Positions 20,521 to 30,900 of a DNA stretch of 41,153 nucleotides are shown in pieces. The DNA is from a virus. The notes under the pieces are model-generated. The model was given only the letters and a program-made list of their open reading frames with translations. It did not search any database and had not been told where the DNA came from. The DNA lies in the IMG/VR virus record IMGVR_UViG_3300047551_001131, positions 1-41,153 of that record. One strand, 5' to 3'. The position numbers and the translations under genes are program-made. The stretch's first letter is position 1; each line of letters opens with the position of its first letter.

Positions 20521-20977
20521 ACCGCCAGATGAAATCATTGTTCTTGCTTCTGATACTCCGTTGGACATCGCTCGTAAGCTATACACGGGGGTCACATTCT
20601 ACGCGGAGCCGAACCTCAACGACTGGGGTCACGAAAAACGGGCCAAGGGGCTTGACCTGGCGACATCTGATTACACGGGCTGGTTCAACCACGACGACTC
20701 CTACGACAGGACCTACATCGAAAAGATGATGGCCAGGGCAGAGGATGGCAACGATGTCGTCTTCTGCGGGTGGAGCAAGTCGGCTACTCCAAATTTCAGT
20801 GCTGGAAGTTCAACTTCTGGAAACTACATTGCCAAGACATCATACGCTCGAAGTGTTGGATACAAAGACCGACACTACGAAGCAGACGGGACATTCATCA
20901 ACGGTCTTGCGGATCACGGTGGAAAGATCACAAGGGTCGCGGAAGTACTGTATTTCCACAATGAGGTAAAAGAATGA
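20435..20977 (+). CDS. GT2-like glycosyltransferase
   Basis: A 180-residue GT-A fold protein. FTAVVTAHDSEVGMIRTVAA (4-23) and PPDEIIVLASD (30-40) are the nucleotide-binding strands, WFNHDDSYD (83-91) carries the metal-binding acidic motif, and ADGTFINGL is near the end. It is shorter than typical GT2 enzymes and may be a minimal transferase. The GTG start overlaps the cytidylyltransferase gene by 86 bases, implying tight coupling. Targets could be DNA, capsid or host surface glycan. Confidence 0.72.
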   Translation: MATFTAVVTAHDSEVGMIRTVAALLAQSRPPDEIIVLASDTPLDIARKLYTGVTFYAEPNLNDWGHEKRAKGLDLATSDYTGWFNHDDSYDRTYIEKMMARAEDGNDVVFCGWSKSATPNFSAGSSTSGNYIAKTSYARSVGYKDRHYEADGTFINGLADHGGKITRVAEVLYFHNEVKE

Positions 20978-21279
20978 AGACAGCAGCGTGGCAGCGTAAA
21001 GAGGGACAGAACCCAAAGGGTGGTCTCAACGCAAAGGGTCGGGCCTCGTACAAGGCGCAGACTGGAGGCACACTGAAGGCCCCAGTCAAGAGCGGAGACA
21101 ATCCGCGACGCGCATCATTCCTTGCACGAATGGGCAATGCTCCAGGTCCTGAACGCGATGCGAAGGGGAAGCCGACCCGACTCCTTCTTTCGCTTCAGGC
21201 CTGGGGTGCCAGCAGCAAGGCGGATGCTCGCTCCAAGGCTAAGAACATCTCATCTCGCCTTAAGGCGAAGAAGTCTTGA
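20974..21279 (+). CDS. Conserved small phage protein upstream of terminase (DUF6321-like)
   Basis: A 101-residue basic protein. WQRKEGQNPKGGLNAKGRAS, YKAQTGGTLKAPVKSGDNPR and RASFLARMGNAPGP match a conserved phage family (annotated DUF6321, as I recall). Position immediately before the large terminase is typical and suggests a packaging role; none is proven. It overlaps the previous stop (ATGA) and the terminase TTG start. Confidence 0.7.
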   Translation: MKTAAWQRKEGQNPKGGLNAKGRASYKAQTGGTLKAPVKSGDNPRRASFLARMGNAPGPERDAKGKPTRLLLSLQAWGASSKADARSKAKNISSRLKAKKS

Positions 21280-22775
21280 AGCAGTTAACCAATGAAGTTG
21301 CCATTGATCTGGCTCGCGGTAGAGGCGACATTGAGTTCTTTGCTCGTCGCTGGCTTGGCATTGAAGGGAATCCTGGGCAAGTAGCCTGGTGGAAGGCGTG
21401 CAGTGAAAGAGACGAAACTGGCTATCGTCCTCGGTACATCACAACGGTGGTCTCCGCTGGGAACCGTGCAGGAAAGACTCTTGCTATGGCTGTTGTGTGC
21501 CTCCATCACGCGATATATAAACTAGGACTAGCCAGCCCAACACAAGGCGACCCAGACTCTCACCGACGATGGTCGGAGTCGCCATACGAGTGGTACCACG
21601 TAGGCATCCAGCAGGAGACCGCAGAGCTGGTCTTCCGAGAGATTGAGACCATCCTCTCTGGCTCGCACCCAGCGCAGCGTGGTCGCGGATGTGCTATCAT
21701 CAAGGAACTAGGCAAGGTCATTGAGACCCAGAAGAAGTACCGAGGCGAGTATGCGTGGGTCAAGGTAAACCCAGTACTCGGGGGGGCAAGCATCCACTTC
21801 CGCACCACACAGGATCGAGCGAAGGCTCTCCTCGGTAAGGATATGAATGGCATCTCATTTGACGAGGCGGCGTTTGAGCCGCACTTGCTGATGATTTACC
21901 AAGAGGTTCTGAACCTCCGCCGACTCTCCACTGGCGGTCCACTGCACTTCATCGGGACACCGAGCGAGGGAATCAACGACTACGCGGAACTCTGGGAGAA
22001 GGGTAATCCTGAGAACCCAGCGAAGGATGAGAAGTTCATCAGCTTCCGACTCTCCACCCGCGACAACATTGGCTACGGACTGACGCAGAACAACTTTGAT
22101 GACGTTGTTCGCCAGCAGGCCGAATATCTTATTCCACAAAACATTGACGGGTACTTCATTGAAGCCCGCGATGCCTTCTTCTGGAGCCAGTCAATCCTTG
22201 CGTGCTACAAGACGCTTGAGGATGACGTGAAGCCAGAGCGGAACCACCGATACATTCAGGGAGTAGACCCAGGCATCTCGCACGATTCGACGTGGGCCAT
22301 CACACTGGACATCACCAGCCGCAACAAGATTCGCGGTGTTCGGATCAGGAAGCGCAGCGGAAAGCAGAGCATCTCCGCCGTGGTGAATATGGTCCGCGAG
22401 GGACACCTTCTCTACAGCCAAGACGGAGCCTTCTGCACCACCATCGTGGACTCCACGGGTCTAGGTGGCAGGCTCTTCCAGCAGGAGTTCTCAATGATCC
22501 GCCCGCTCCGAGGGTTTGACTTCGGAGGAACGAAGGCGAAGAAGGTAGAGCTCCTCAACGACCTCAAGGCAGTAATCGATAAGGGTCAACTGGAACTCCC
22601 GATGGGCGGTCCTTGGGATGAACTAAAGAGACAACTCCTCATCTACAAGTTGGACGACAAGAAGCTAGAGCAAGACGCAGTAATGGCATTGGCAATCGCA
22701 GTGCGGCACGCGCTGCGGAATCCTGAGAAGGGCGTAGAGAATCCGACCTTCACCTATTTTGGAGCAAGTGATTGA
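21276..22775 (+). CDS. Terminase large subunit
   Basis: A 499-residue packaging motor. ATPase: Walker A SAGNRAGKT (60-68), Walker B GISFDEA (192-198), coupling motif GTPS (227-230). Nuclease (RNase H-like): GVDPG with D331, IVDSTG with D392 and LEQDAVMALA with D468. It cuts and pumps genomic DNA into the procapsid through the portal encoded next. Translation starts at a TTG that overlaps the previous TGA (TTGA). Confidence 0.95.
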   Translation: MKQLTNEVAIDLARGRGDIEFFARRWLGIEGNPGQVAWWKACSERDETGYRPRYITTVVSAGNRAGKTLAMAVVCLHHAIYKLGLASPTQGDPDSHRRWSESPYEWYHVGIQQETAELVFREIETILSGSHPAQRGRGCAIIKELGKVIETQKKYRGEYAWVKVNPVLGGASIHFRTTQDRAKALLGKDMNGISFDEAAFEPHLLMIYQEVLNLRRLSTGGPLHFIGTPSEGINDYAELWEKGNPENPAKDEKFISFRLSTRDNIGYGLTQNNFDDVVRQQAEYLIPQNIDGYFIEARDAFFWSQSILACYKTLEDDVKPERNHRYIQGVDPGISHDSTWAITLDITSRNKIRGVRIRKRSGKQSISAVVNMVREGHLLYSQDGAFCTTIVDSTGLGGRLFQQEFSMIRPLRGFDFGGTKAKKVELLNDLKAVIDKGQLELPMGGPWDELKRQLLIYKLDDKKLEQDAVMALAIAVRHALRNPEKGVENPTFTYFGASD

Positions 22776-25099
22776 TGGCTAAGATCCGAAAGATCCCAGC
22801 GGCATACGAAGGTACACGAGGCGTACCAGCACAGTATACGACCGACCCTGATGTCGCTACACCAGAGCAGGTCGCAGCCATTGGTGCTGCACTGGATAAG
22901 GCTCGTAAGCTCAGTCGCGGTCAGCGCATCACCAAGTCAATGGTCGGCGCTGCTCCAGTTCCAACCACGCCAGTACGACTCAACCGCACCAGCGGCAGCA
23001 CCCTCCGCTCCCCCGCTGGTGCGCCCAACATTGGCATCGGCGGCGGCGCTCCAATCGCTACCGCCCCTGCCGCGTTCAACGCTACCTCCAAGTCCCCACA
23101 GAAGGCTGGCGACGGATTCTCCGCTGGCTTGAAGGGTGGTCGAGGGACACTCCGCATCCAGCCAAACGTTGAGAAGTTGTCGCCGTCAGAGGCCGCATCG
23201 CTCAAGATGCTGGAGTCCTCACTTGTCGCCCAGGAACTAGACCCGAAGCAGAGCGACGACTACACGCTCCTTCAGGAGATCCTCGGTCGCAAGCAGTTGG
23301 TTGACCCAGAGCAGAACCGCCTCAAGGCGCTGTTCCGCCGAATGGACAACCTCTACCACCCAGAGACGATGACCCTTGGTGGTGCAGACCACTGGTCAGA
23401 AGACCCAAGCGCACGCCTCGCTGGCCGCGCCCACGTGTCGGTCAACATCCACCACGCCTACGTCCAGATCCCTGCGGCGATTCAGGCGGTACGGCCAGTC
23501 ATCAACTACGTCCCAACTGGTAGCACGCCAGAAGATCGACAGGCTGCCGCGTTGCGAGAAAAGCTATTTTTCCGATGGTGGGAGGCAAACGACCTTGACT
23601 TGCAGCTTGAACAGGCCGCCCTCCTTAAAGAGCTTTACGGTCACACCGCAGCCAAAGTATATTGGGACCCAATTGAGAAGTCTCCAAAGATTTCAATCAT
23701 TGAGCGGCCAGAGAACCTCTACCTCGGCTTCGGCAACAGCGACTACAACCGCCTAGACTGGGCACTCTACACTTACGGAATGTCGCCGCAGTCAATCCAA
23801 GAGGACTACGGCGTTGACGTAATCCCTGTAAAGCAGGGCGAGAAGTGGTTCCCGTACACGAGCCGTGGCAGCCACGCTGACCCAATTGGCAACGTGTGGG
23901 CAAACGCCTTCGAGCGAAACCCGCTCCGCCGCGAGACTGCCTACGAGCAGATGCAGGTGGAAGTCTACGATTATTGGTACAAGGTGCCAAAGGGTCCAGG
24001 TAAGGCCCCCCTTGTCTACAACGCCATCTACGTTGGGAACACGCTCGTCAAGAACGATGCGCACCCAGAGTACGGCGGCAAGATCCCGTACATCCACCTT
24101 CCGAACGGCAAGATCCCAGGAAGCCCGTACGGCAAGCCTGCTCTTTATGATCCTGAGCAGCTCCTCCGCGAAAAGGACGAGCGGGTCACCGCAATGGCAC
24201 AGATGATCCAGTCCATCGTGGGCGGACAGATGTGGCAGTTGGTCGGTGCCGAGGCTCCTGACGAAGTACCACCGAACGCGCTACCAAAGCCTGGTCGTGT
24301 GGCAACCCCTGGACCTGGCAACGAACTCCGCGCTATCCAGCCATTCATTCCGCAGTTCCAGATTGAGGCATACGTTGCACGAATCGACCGAGAGTTGACG
24401 GTAGCCACGGGCCTTAACGACCTTCTCCTTGGATTGGCACCAGCGCAGGTACTTGGTTCATCGCGAGCCATTGCTGCTCTTATCGCTAACTATGAGTCGC
24501 GTCTTGCCCCAAAGCGCAAGGTATTCTACTCTTGGATCAAGCAGGTCTGGGAGATGTGCGCCCGCATCTGGGAAGAGAAGGACGCCGCAGTTGATTCAAT
24601 CATTGGCGGAGAATACCGCATTGAGATCATCGCGCCAGAGCTCACCCCGCGAGACACGCTGGAGCTTGCAAGCACCGCAATCAACCTTGTTCAAAACCGC
24701 ATCTGGTCGGCAGAGCGTGCAATGGACCGCGTTGGCGTGGAAGATCCTATTGGCGAGAAGGAGCTCATTCGAGACGAGCAGACCGACGCCACGCTAAATC
24801 CAGCAGCTGTGGCGACGATGGCAAATGTCATTGGAACCTTCAAGCAGCTTAATATGGCGGATCAGCAAATGGCCCAGGCAGCGCAACAGCAACAGATTGA
24901 GGCCCAGCTTGCTATGACGCAAATGCAGGCCTCTAATGCGCAGCGAACGCTGAACCCTGGTGTTCCTGGTTCGCAGTCACTTAACCAACCAGAGAATCAA
25001 GCGCAGCTTCCGCCTGAGGCGAATGCTGCTAATGCGGCGGAGCCTGGTGAAGAGAACCTTCTTCCAGCGCCGACCGCGACCAATGAGGTACAGGCATAA
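22775..25099 (+). CDS. Portal protein
   Basis: A 774-residue protein. The first ~170 residues are low-complexity; the portal core begins near NRLKALFRRMDNLYHPETMT and includes AAIQAVRPVINYVPTGSTPE, KLFFRWWEANDLDLQLEQAA and KELYGHTAAKVYWDP, typical of portals. The C-terminus is Gln/Ala-rich (MADQQMAQAAQQQQIEAQLA), the barrel or core region. It lies directly after the terminase (TGATG overlap). It is longer than average because of the N-terminal extension. Confidence 0.85.
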   Translation: MAKIRKIPAAYEGTRGVPAQYTTDPDVATPEQVAAIGAALDKARKLSRGQRITKSMVGAAPVPTTPVRLNRTSGSTLRSPAGAPNIGIGGGAPIATAPAAFNATSKSPQKAGDGFSAGLKGGRGTLRIQPNVEKLSPSEAASLKMLESSLVAQELDPKQSDDYTLLQEILGRKQLVDPEQNRLKALFRRMDNLYHPETMTLGGADHWSEDPSARLAGRAHVSVNIHHAYVQIPAAIQAVRPVINYVPTGSTPEDRQAAALREKLFFRWWEANDLDLQLEQAALLKELYGHTAAKVYWDPIEKSPKISIIERPENLYLGFGNSDYNRLDWALYTYGMSPQSIQEDYGVDVIPVKQGEKWFPYTSRGSHADPIGNVWANAFERNPLRRETAYEQMQVEVYDYWYKVPKGPGKAPLVYNAIYVGNTLVKNDAHPEYGGKIPYIHLPNGKIPGSPYGKPALYDPEQLLREKDERVTAMAQMIQSIVGGQMWQLVGAEAPDEVPPNALPKPGRVATPGPGNELRAIQPFIPQFQIEAYVARIDRELTVATGLNDLLLGLAPAQVLGSSRAIAALIANYESRLAPKRKVFYSWIKQVWEMCARIWEEKDAAVDSIIGGEYRIEIIAPELTPRDTLELASTAINLVQNRIWSAERAMDRVGVEDPIGEKELIRDEQTDATLNPAAVATMANVIGTFKQLNMADQQMAQAAQQQQIEAQLAMTQMQASNAQRTLNPGVPGSQSLNQPENQAQLPPEANAANAAEPGEENLLPAPTATNEVQA

Positions 25100-27903
25100 T
25101 GGCACGAAGAGGGCGATTCGGAAGATCAGAGACTGGAGCATCTGACCTCTCAGCTGCTATTAGGTCTCTTGTTAGTCAGCAAAAGTCCGCGGAAGAACAG
25201 GCCTTTATGAAGGCGTTCTACGACGGAACAGAGTACAATGGGAAAATTCCAACCATTGCTGATGTTATATCTTTCTACGAAGATATCGCCAGCCTTTCTG
25301 GCATCGACAAAGACAGCGAAGACTTTATATTTCTGCAACAGAAAATTGGGGATGCAAATAACTTTGACATTAAAAGAGATTACAATAACCTAATTGCCGA
25401 GTTTAACTCTAGCGATGGGGCAAACTATTCCGAAATAGTTGATTTCATCTCTGGGAGGGCACAGGATTCTACAAACCAGGATGATGTTAATGACTTTAAG
25501 ACTGGTCTAGACGATATAACTGGAGCCTTCCTAAACTATAAGGGAGAGGCCCTGAAGCGGGGCGAGCTCACCGCCAAGGAATATCAGGCGATTACCCTTG
25601 ATGCCCTACAGGTCCTTGAGCCAGGATCTGCCGCATACAGCAAGGCTGTCTATGACTCGTTTACGTGGGAGTGGAACGCAGAGTCTACTAAGTGGACTAA
25701 CAGAATTAAGGCTGGAAAGGCAACCGCAGCTCAATTTGAAAACTGGGCTAAGGGATTTGCGAAAAGAGCTACCACGTCTGGAATTGAGAAGAAAAGCGAG
25801 CTGTACACTGGAATCTTTGCTACCGTCGCATCTTATAGTGGAAGCTACGGCGGGGGTGGTGGCGGTGGAACACGCGCTGCAAACATCGAGTCTAAGCTCG
25901 GTAAGATCTATGCGGCCGCGCTCAGGGCCCCTGGGATCCAGGGATATGAGCTTACGCAAGGAGATCTTGCTTCTGGTAAAAGCTATAGCGCATCCGACTA
26001 TGCATCAAACCCAGGAGCATTCTCTGGCCTAATTAGGCTCATTGAAAGCGGTGCAATCGAGATGCCGCAGGAGCTTGTAAAGCTTGGATACGAAGATGTC
26101 AATGATCTACAAAGCGGTCTAACAAACCTTGTTCGAGGTTTTGAGGCAGAGGCCGAGTCTCTTGCTGCAACAAGCAATTCCGAGTCAGCTTCATCGCGGT
26201 TGGCACAGGCCAAAACCTTGAGCAGATCAGTTGGTGCCAAGACGCAGGTTGATGAACTCGCTGATGCGGTCAACCAGTTCTCGGCTGACGTACAAAAGTA
26301 TGGGGCAGCAAAAGATGACGTTGGCCTAAAAATTGCTATGGATGAAATGAATAAGTTCTATAAGGGCCAACCTTCTATCTATGGTAAAATTGATCTTTCT
26401 AAGGATCTTGCCCCGAAGGGATTTGCTCAATACGGTCAGTCGCTTAAGGCTGCGTTTGACGCAAGCGCGGCTGCTTTATCTGGAAATGGAATCCCGTCTG
26501 GCGCAGTGGCGCTCGAAGATTTCTTTGGCGTATTTGCTGGGTTTGACGGACAAAGCGGAATTACATTTACAAATGTATATTCTAGTGGAGATATCGAGGA
26601 GACCAACGGAAATTTTGAGCGTTTAACAAACGGACAGGCCGTTCAGGTGGTAACATACGATCCAGTAACTGGAGCTAGAACGTACCCAACATCCGATATG
26701 CCAGCCGTAACATCAACTGGTTTCTTGGGAAACTCGGCCGTCCCAGCAAAGGGCGGAATGCTATCTATTATGACGTTTAAGAAAATGCCAGACGGTAGCT
26801 TTGTTCCAATAATTCAGTCAATCCAAAACATTGGAACAATCCAGACTGCTTCTGGTAGCGGAACTACGGTATGGGGATACCAGTACCAACTTCCAAGCGG
26901 ATCTGCGATTTACGTCAAGACGACAGGAGAGTCGTTTGATGGCGATCCATTCCAAACACAGGCCAGGGCTCTTGGAAATGGTAATTACTTTGTCGACAGC
27001 CCAGCGATCAGGGGCGACGTGACGAAGAGAAGTAGTGTCCCAACCATTGACCTTCAGGCCCTTCTTCTAAGTGCTGGCGGAGAAGATGCTGACTACCAGT
27101 CAATTAGGAACGTCGTAGCCGATGTAAGAAAGAAGATTTCTGATCCTGGATCACCGTGGCAAGCAGCTCTTGGCGTAAGTAATCTTGACGCCATTGAGAA
27201 CGATCTTGGCCAATTGACAACCAGGGCAAACAAGATGGAGCTTGATTCTGTTAACAAGCAGCTTGGGGACATTAAGCGTGGATTCCTTGCTGGCAATCGA
27301 GAAACAATTGTTGAGCTTGAGGCAAGGAAGCTTGACCTTGAGGCTGGTGGCGACATTGGGAATATGTTTATTAAAAATAGGTCCAAGTACGTTGAGACCC
27401 AACCTGGCGTGTTCACGCTCAGGGAGACTGAGTTCAAGGGATCTGCCTTTGAGTTCGCCTCTTTGCTTAATGCCAATCCAGCTGCTCTTCCAACAAGAGA
27501 TGCAAGCGGACGAGAGCTTCCAGATACTGTCGATCTTAGGACCGCTGACGTAAAGGCAGCGGACGCTGCAAGGAAGCAGGCGGAACTCGCTGCCAAGCCA
27601 GTTGCTGACGGATACCCATTCCTACGGAATCTCAACGAGATCAAGCAGCCAATGCAGGTACAAACACCAACTGGTGCTGCGCCGATCTCGCCATACCTTG
27701 CAACGCAGGTCACGCAGCCACAGGTCAGGCCAGCAGCGCCACCAGCTCCAGTCGTTCAGAAGTTCACTGCTCCTCAGGTCCAGCAATCGCTTGTTGACTT
27801 CAGGGCTGGGGAACGAGCACCACTTGGTCCAGTTAAGCCGCCAGTAGCGGTTCAGCCAGCACCTGGGTCATCCCCAAGGCCTGGAGACAGGATTAGACTA
27901 TAA
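25099..27903 (+). CDS. Large virion-type protein of unknown function (934 aa)
   Basis: A 934-residue protein with no domain I recognise. It is mainly helical at the N-terminus, has a Gly-rich linker (YGGGGGGGTRA, about 249-259), a middle with beta strands (GITFTNVYSSGDIEETNG) and a Pro/Gln-rich C-terminus (TAPQVQ, PLGPVKPPVAVQPAPGSSPRP). Overlap with the portal and with the next giant gene suggests co-assembly as internal virion or ejection proteins. Codon use is more AT-rich than in the portal. A tape measure is an alternative, but the position before the scaffold is unusual for one. Confidence 0.6.
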   Translation: MARRGRFGRSETGASDLSAAIRSLVSQQKSAEEQAFMKAFYDGTEYNGKIPTIADVISFYEDIASLSGIDKDSEDFIFLQQKIGDANNFDIKRDYNNLIAEFNSSDGANYSEIVDFISGRAQDSTNQDDVNDFKTGLDDITGAFLNYKGEALKRGELTAKEYQAITLDALQVLEPGSAAYSKAVYDSFTWEWNAESTKWTNRIKAGKATAAQFENWAKGFAKRATTSGIEKKSELYTGIFATVASYSGSYGGGGGGGTRAANIESKLGKIYAAALRAPGIQGYELTQGDLASGKSYSASDYASNPGAFSGLIRLIESGAIEMPQELVKLGYEDVNDLQSGLTNLVRGFEAEAESLAATSNSESASSRLAQAKTLSRSVGAKTQVDELADAVNQFSADVQKYGAAKDDVGLKIAMDEMNKFYKGQPSIYGKIDLSKDLAPKGFAQYGQSLKAAFDASAAALSGNGIPSGAVALEDFFGVFAGFDGQSGITFTNVYSSGDIEETNGNFERLTNGQAVQVVTYDPVTGARTYPTSDMPAVTSTGFLGNSAVPAKGGMLSIMTFKKMPDGSFVPIIQSIQNIGTIQTASGSGTTVWGYQYQLPSGSAIYVKTTGESFDGDPFQTQARALGNGNYFVDSPAIRGDVTKRSSVPTIDLQALLLSAGGEDADYQSIRNVVADVRKKISDPGSPWQAALGVSNLDAIENDLGQLTTRANKMELDSVNKQLGDIKRGFLAGNRETIVELEARKLDLEAGGDIGNMFIKNRSKYVETQPGVFTLRETEFKGSAFEFASLLNANPAALPTRDASGRELPDTVDLRTADVKAADAARKQAELAAKPVADGYPFLRNLNEIKQPMQVQTPTGAAPISPYLATQVTQPQVRPAAPPAPVVQKFTAPQVQQSLVDFRAGERAPLGPVKPPVAVQPAPGSSPRPGDRIRL

Positions 27904-30900
27904 TGCCAATTACAGGAGCAGGAAGCGGCGGTCTGGGCCAGTCTCCAATCGAGACTCCTAAACCAAAGTTTGGCGGAGCATCAAGCAACATTGCTGACAT
28001 TGGAAAGTTTACTATTGATATTACCAAACCAGCTGAAAGCGTGACCAAGGGCGCCGAGGGCGTTGTTGGACTAGCGCAGGGGGTAGGTAAAGCTGCCGTA
28101 AGCGTAATAGAAAACCTACCAATTCTTGGACTTGTGACAAAGCCAGTAATTGGTGCAGTTGGCTCCGTTGTTGATGCGACTATTGGAAAGGGCGTTACTG
28201 CCGTATCCGACAGCGTCATTGGAGAAACTCTTTCCAAGGGAGTCAACACCGCTGCCGAGATTGCATTTGCACCAGTAGGGGCTGGTCTAAAGCTTTTGAC
28301 CGCCCCAGGTGAATTTGTTGCCAAAAGAATTGCTGCTGCGCGTACGATAAATACACTTGAGGCAAAAAACGACCTTATTACCGCAATATTTGGAAACGCA
28401 CCAGATAGCGTAAAAAGCCAATATAGTTCTGGGCAAACAGTCGACGAGATTGCAGAATCATTTGTTGGACAGTTCGGAGTCGGCCCAGCCCAGCAGGGAG
28501 CATTCAGCACGAATGCCTTTGCCAATCTTGTCTGGACACTACTTCTTGACCCAGTAAATCTTGTTCCAATCTCTAAGCCGTTCACCATCGCAGCCAAGGC
28601 GGCCAAGCTTGACGGAGTAGCATCTGGTGCAATCAGGGCTGCGGCAAATGGATTGCGAACCGAGGCCAAAGCAGCTAAGGCAGCTGGTAATGTTGAGCTT
28701 TCTAAGCGCCTTCTGGCGCAGGCTGTTGAGAGAGAAGCTGACGCCGTGCTTGTTGAAAAGTACGCCTGGGCTGGAAAGATGTACAAAAACACCTGGGGTA
28801 AGGTAACCAACGGCTGGTCAAAGCTTACTGGTGGTAGCATTGCACGCCACCTAGCCCAAGAGACCTTCCGAGTTGTTGGAACTGACGAGGCCGCATCATT
28901 CCTTGACGATGCCGCGTCAGAGATCGGCAAGACACAGGTTGACGAGGCGCTTGGGAATGCGGCTCTAACAGCCGCAAACGCCAACAAGGCAGCCGTCGTA
29001 GACGTTGTAGTCAACGCACAGCGCAACGTCGCGCAGGCCTCAGCGCAGAACATTGTCAAAACTATCTACACCGCCATAAAGGCTGGAACCAAGGGCGCCG
29101 ATCTTTTGGCCATCAAGTATGGGGATGACCTTACGCTTGGTGACTTCCTCAAGTCAGCTGGATACCGAGACTCTGATGCCATTGCGCTCATCGGACGCGT
29201 TGAGGGCGATTTCATTGACGCCCCCAAGGCGTTCTTCACGCAAGACGCAGTCAAGTCTACCATTGGCGAGCTGACCGATGTCCTTCAAAAAATTGACGTC
29301 AAGGCACGACCAGACTTCTATGTCAATGCTGGCGCCGCTCTTGGAAAGTCCAACCTACAGTTTGCCGTTGACTCAGGCATTGACTTGATGCAGCGTTCCA
29401 AGGTCGTCCTTCAGCGATACGCTGACAACGCAGAACTCGGCGTTCCATACCTAGCCAGGATGCTCCAGCACGGCTTTAGAATGTCCGAAGAGGCAGCTAC
29501 AAAGCTTGCCACGGCACAGTTTGCCAAGCACGCTGGAGACCCACGAAAGTTACTTAACGTTCTTGAACTCGGCCGTATGACTTCGTTCGGTCGATCTATG
29601 CGCGAGGTTGCCGAGCTCCGCGCAACTCAGGCTATTGAGGTGGAAAAGCTTGCCAAGGCCGCCTCTGGTCGAGAAGCGCTTGTTGCCAAGGCATACTTCA
29701 AAGGCCTTGATCCAGAGAGGGCCGCGGCATCGGCAAAGCTGTACGACGCGATGGCGCAGGCATCGGCAAGGCGACAGGGAATTAGCGTTGAGAAGTGGTA
29801 TTTTGACAACACTTATGGGATCTCAAAGCTCAGTGACCCAGACGCTGCTGTCTCTATTGCAGACGAGTTGTACTCACAGTCAGAGCAGGCAAAGGTTTTA
29901 TTCAGTCAAGCGGTGACGTCCGAAGAGATTCTTGAGGCGTCCAAAGTCATTAAGCCGACCAAGAGAATGGTTGAGGCTGGACTTAGCGGACAGTTGCCAG
30001 TGCAGGTCATTGACACACCAGCTGGTAAGCTGGCACTACCTGGCGGTGAGGCAGCCCTGGCAAGCGACGAGCCGTATAACATCATTGACGAGATTATCAT
30101 TGCGTCGCAGCCAAATAACATCATTGACTCAATCCCAGGAGAGATGCGAGTACGCATCCACAAGAAGATGACTGCGTCAAAGAAGATTGATATGCAGAAC
30201 CCAGTTGAGGTTGTCAACAGGGTTGCGTTTGCGGTGCTCTCGCCACGCAGGACGCTATCATCAAACGCCGCTCTGTACCAAGTTCTGCGCGTCAGAAACC
30301 AGGAGGAGCTTACTGCTTTTGCCGCCAAGTGGGGAGACAGGCTTAAGGTAAAGGGCACATCCGAGTCAGACAACCAGCTCGGCCTTGAGATTGCATCTTC
30401 GTTCGGGTTTGACAAGTCAATCACTGGTATGGTTAGCCAGGTAACAGATGCCGCACGCATAATGGTATTTGCGGCAGAGAATCCAGAGTTCTTCAAGCTC
30501 AAGCCAGGCGAAACGATGACACAGTTTGGCGAGCGTCTCACCCTAATCAACGGTGTCGGACTGAAGGTCGGCATCTTTGCGGCAGAGATGATGGATACTG
30601 CGGCAGCGACTGCTGGTGCAATTGACTCACAGATGTCGGTTATTCTATTCAACTGGGCTGACGAGGCTGGCGTTCTTAATAAGCTTGTTGCAGACCTGCG
30701 GAGGGCAGACCCAGAGGTTGCCGCCAGGTACCTTGATGGATACGAGAACAAGGGAAAACGAACCAAGGGAATGCTTGAGGTCCTTGCCGACGAAAAGGCT
30801 GGAAAGACAGCCACTGGGCAGAATGCAAGTGGTGTCGCCGTCAGCGTCGGACCAAAGGGCATCGCAACAGCAGACGTACCACAGACGATTAAGGACGCAG

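Noticed and set aside
27893-29059. 388-codon open frame on the minus strand
   Set aside because: It lies antisense to the 2144-residue gene, has low-complexity Ala/Ser/Thr content and no ribosome binding site.
29906-30862. 318-codon open frame on the minus strand
   Set aside because: Also antisense to the giant gene; composition reflects the complementary codon bias rather than a protein.
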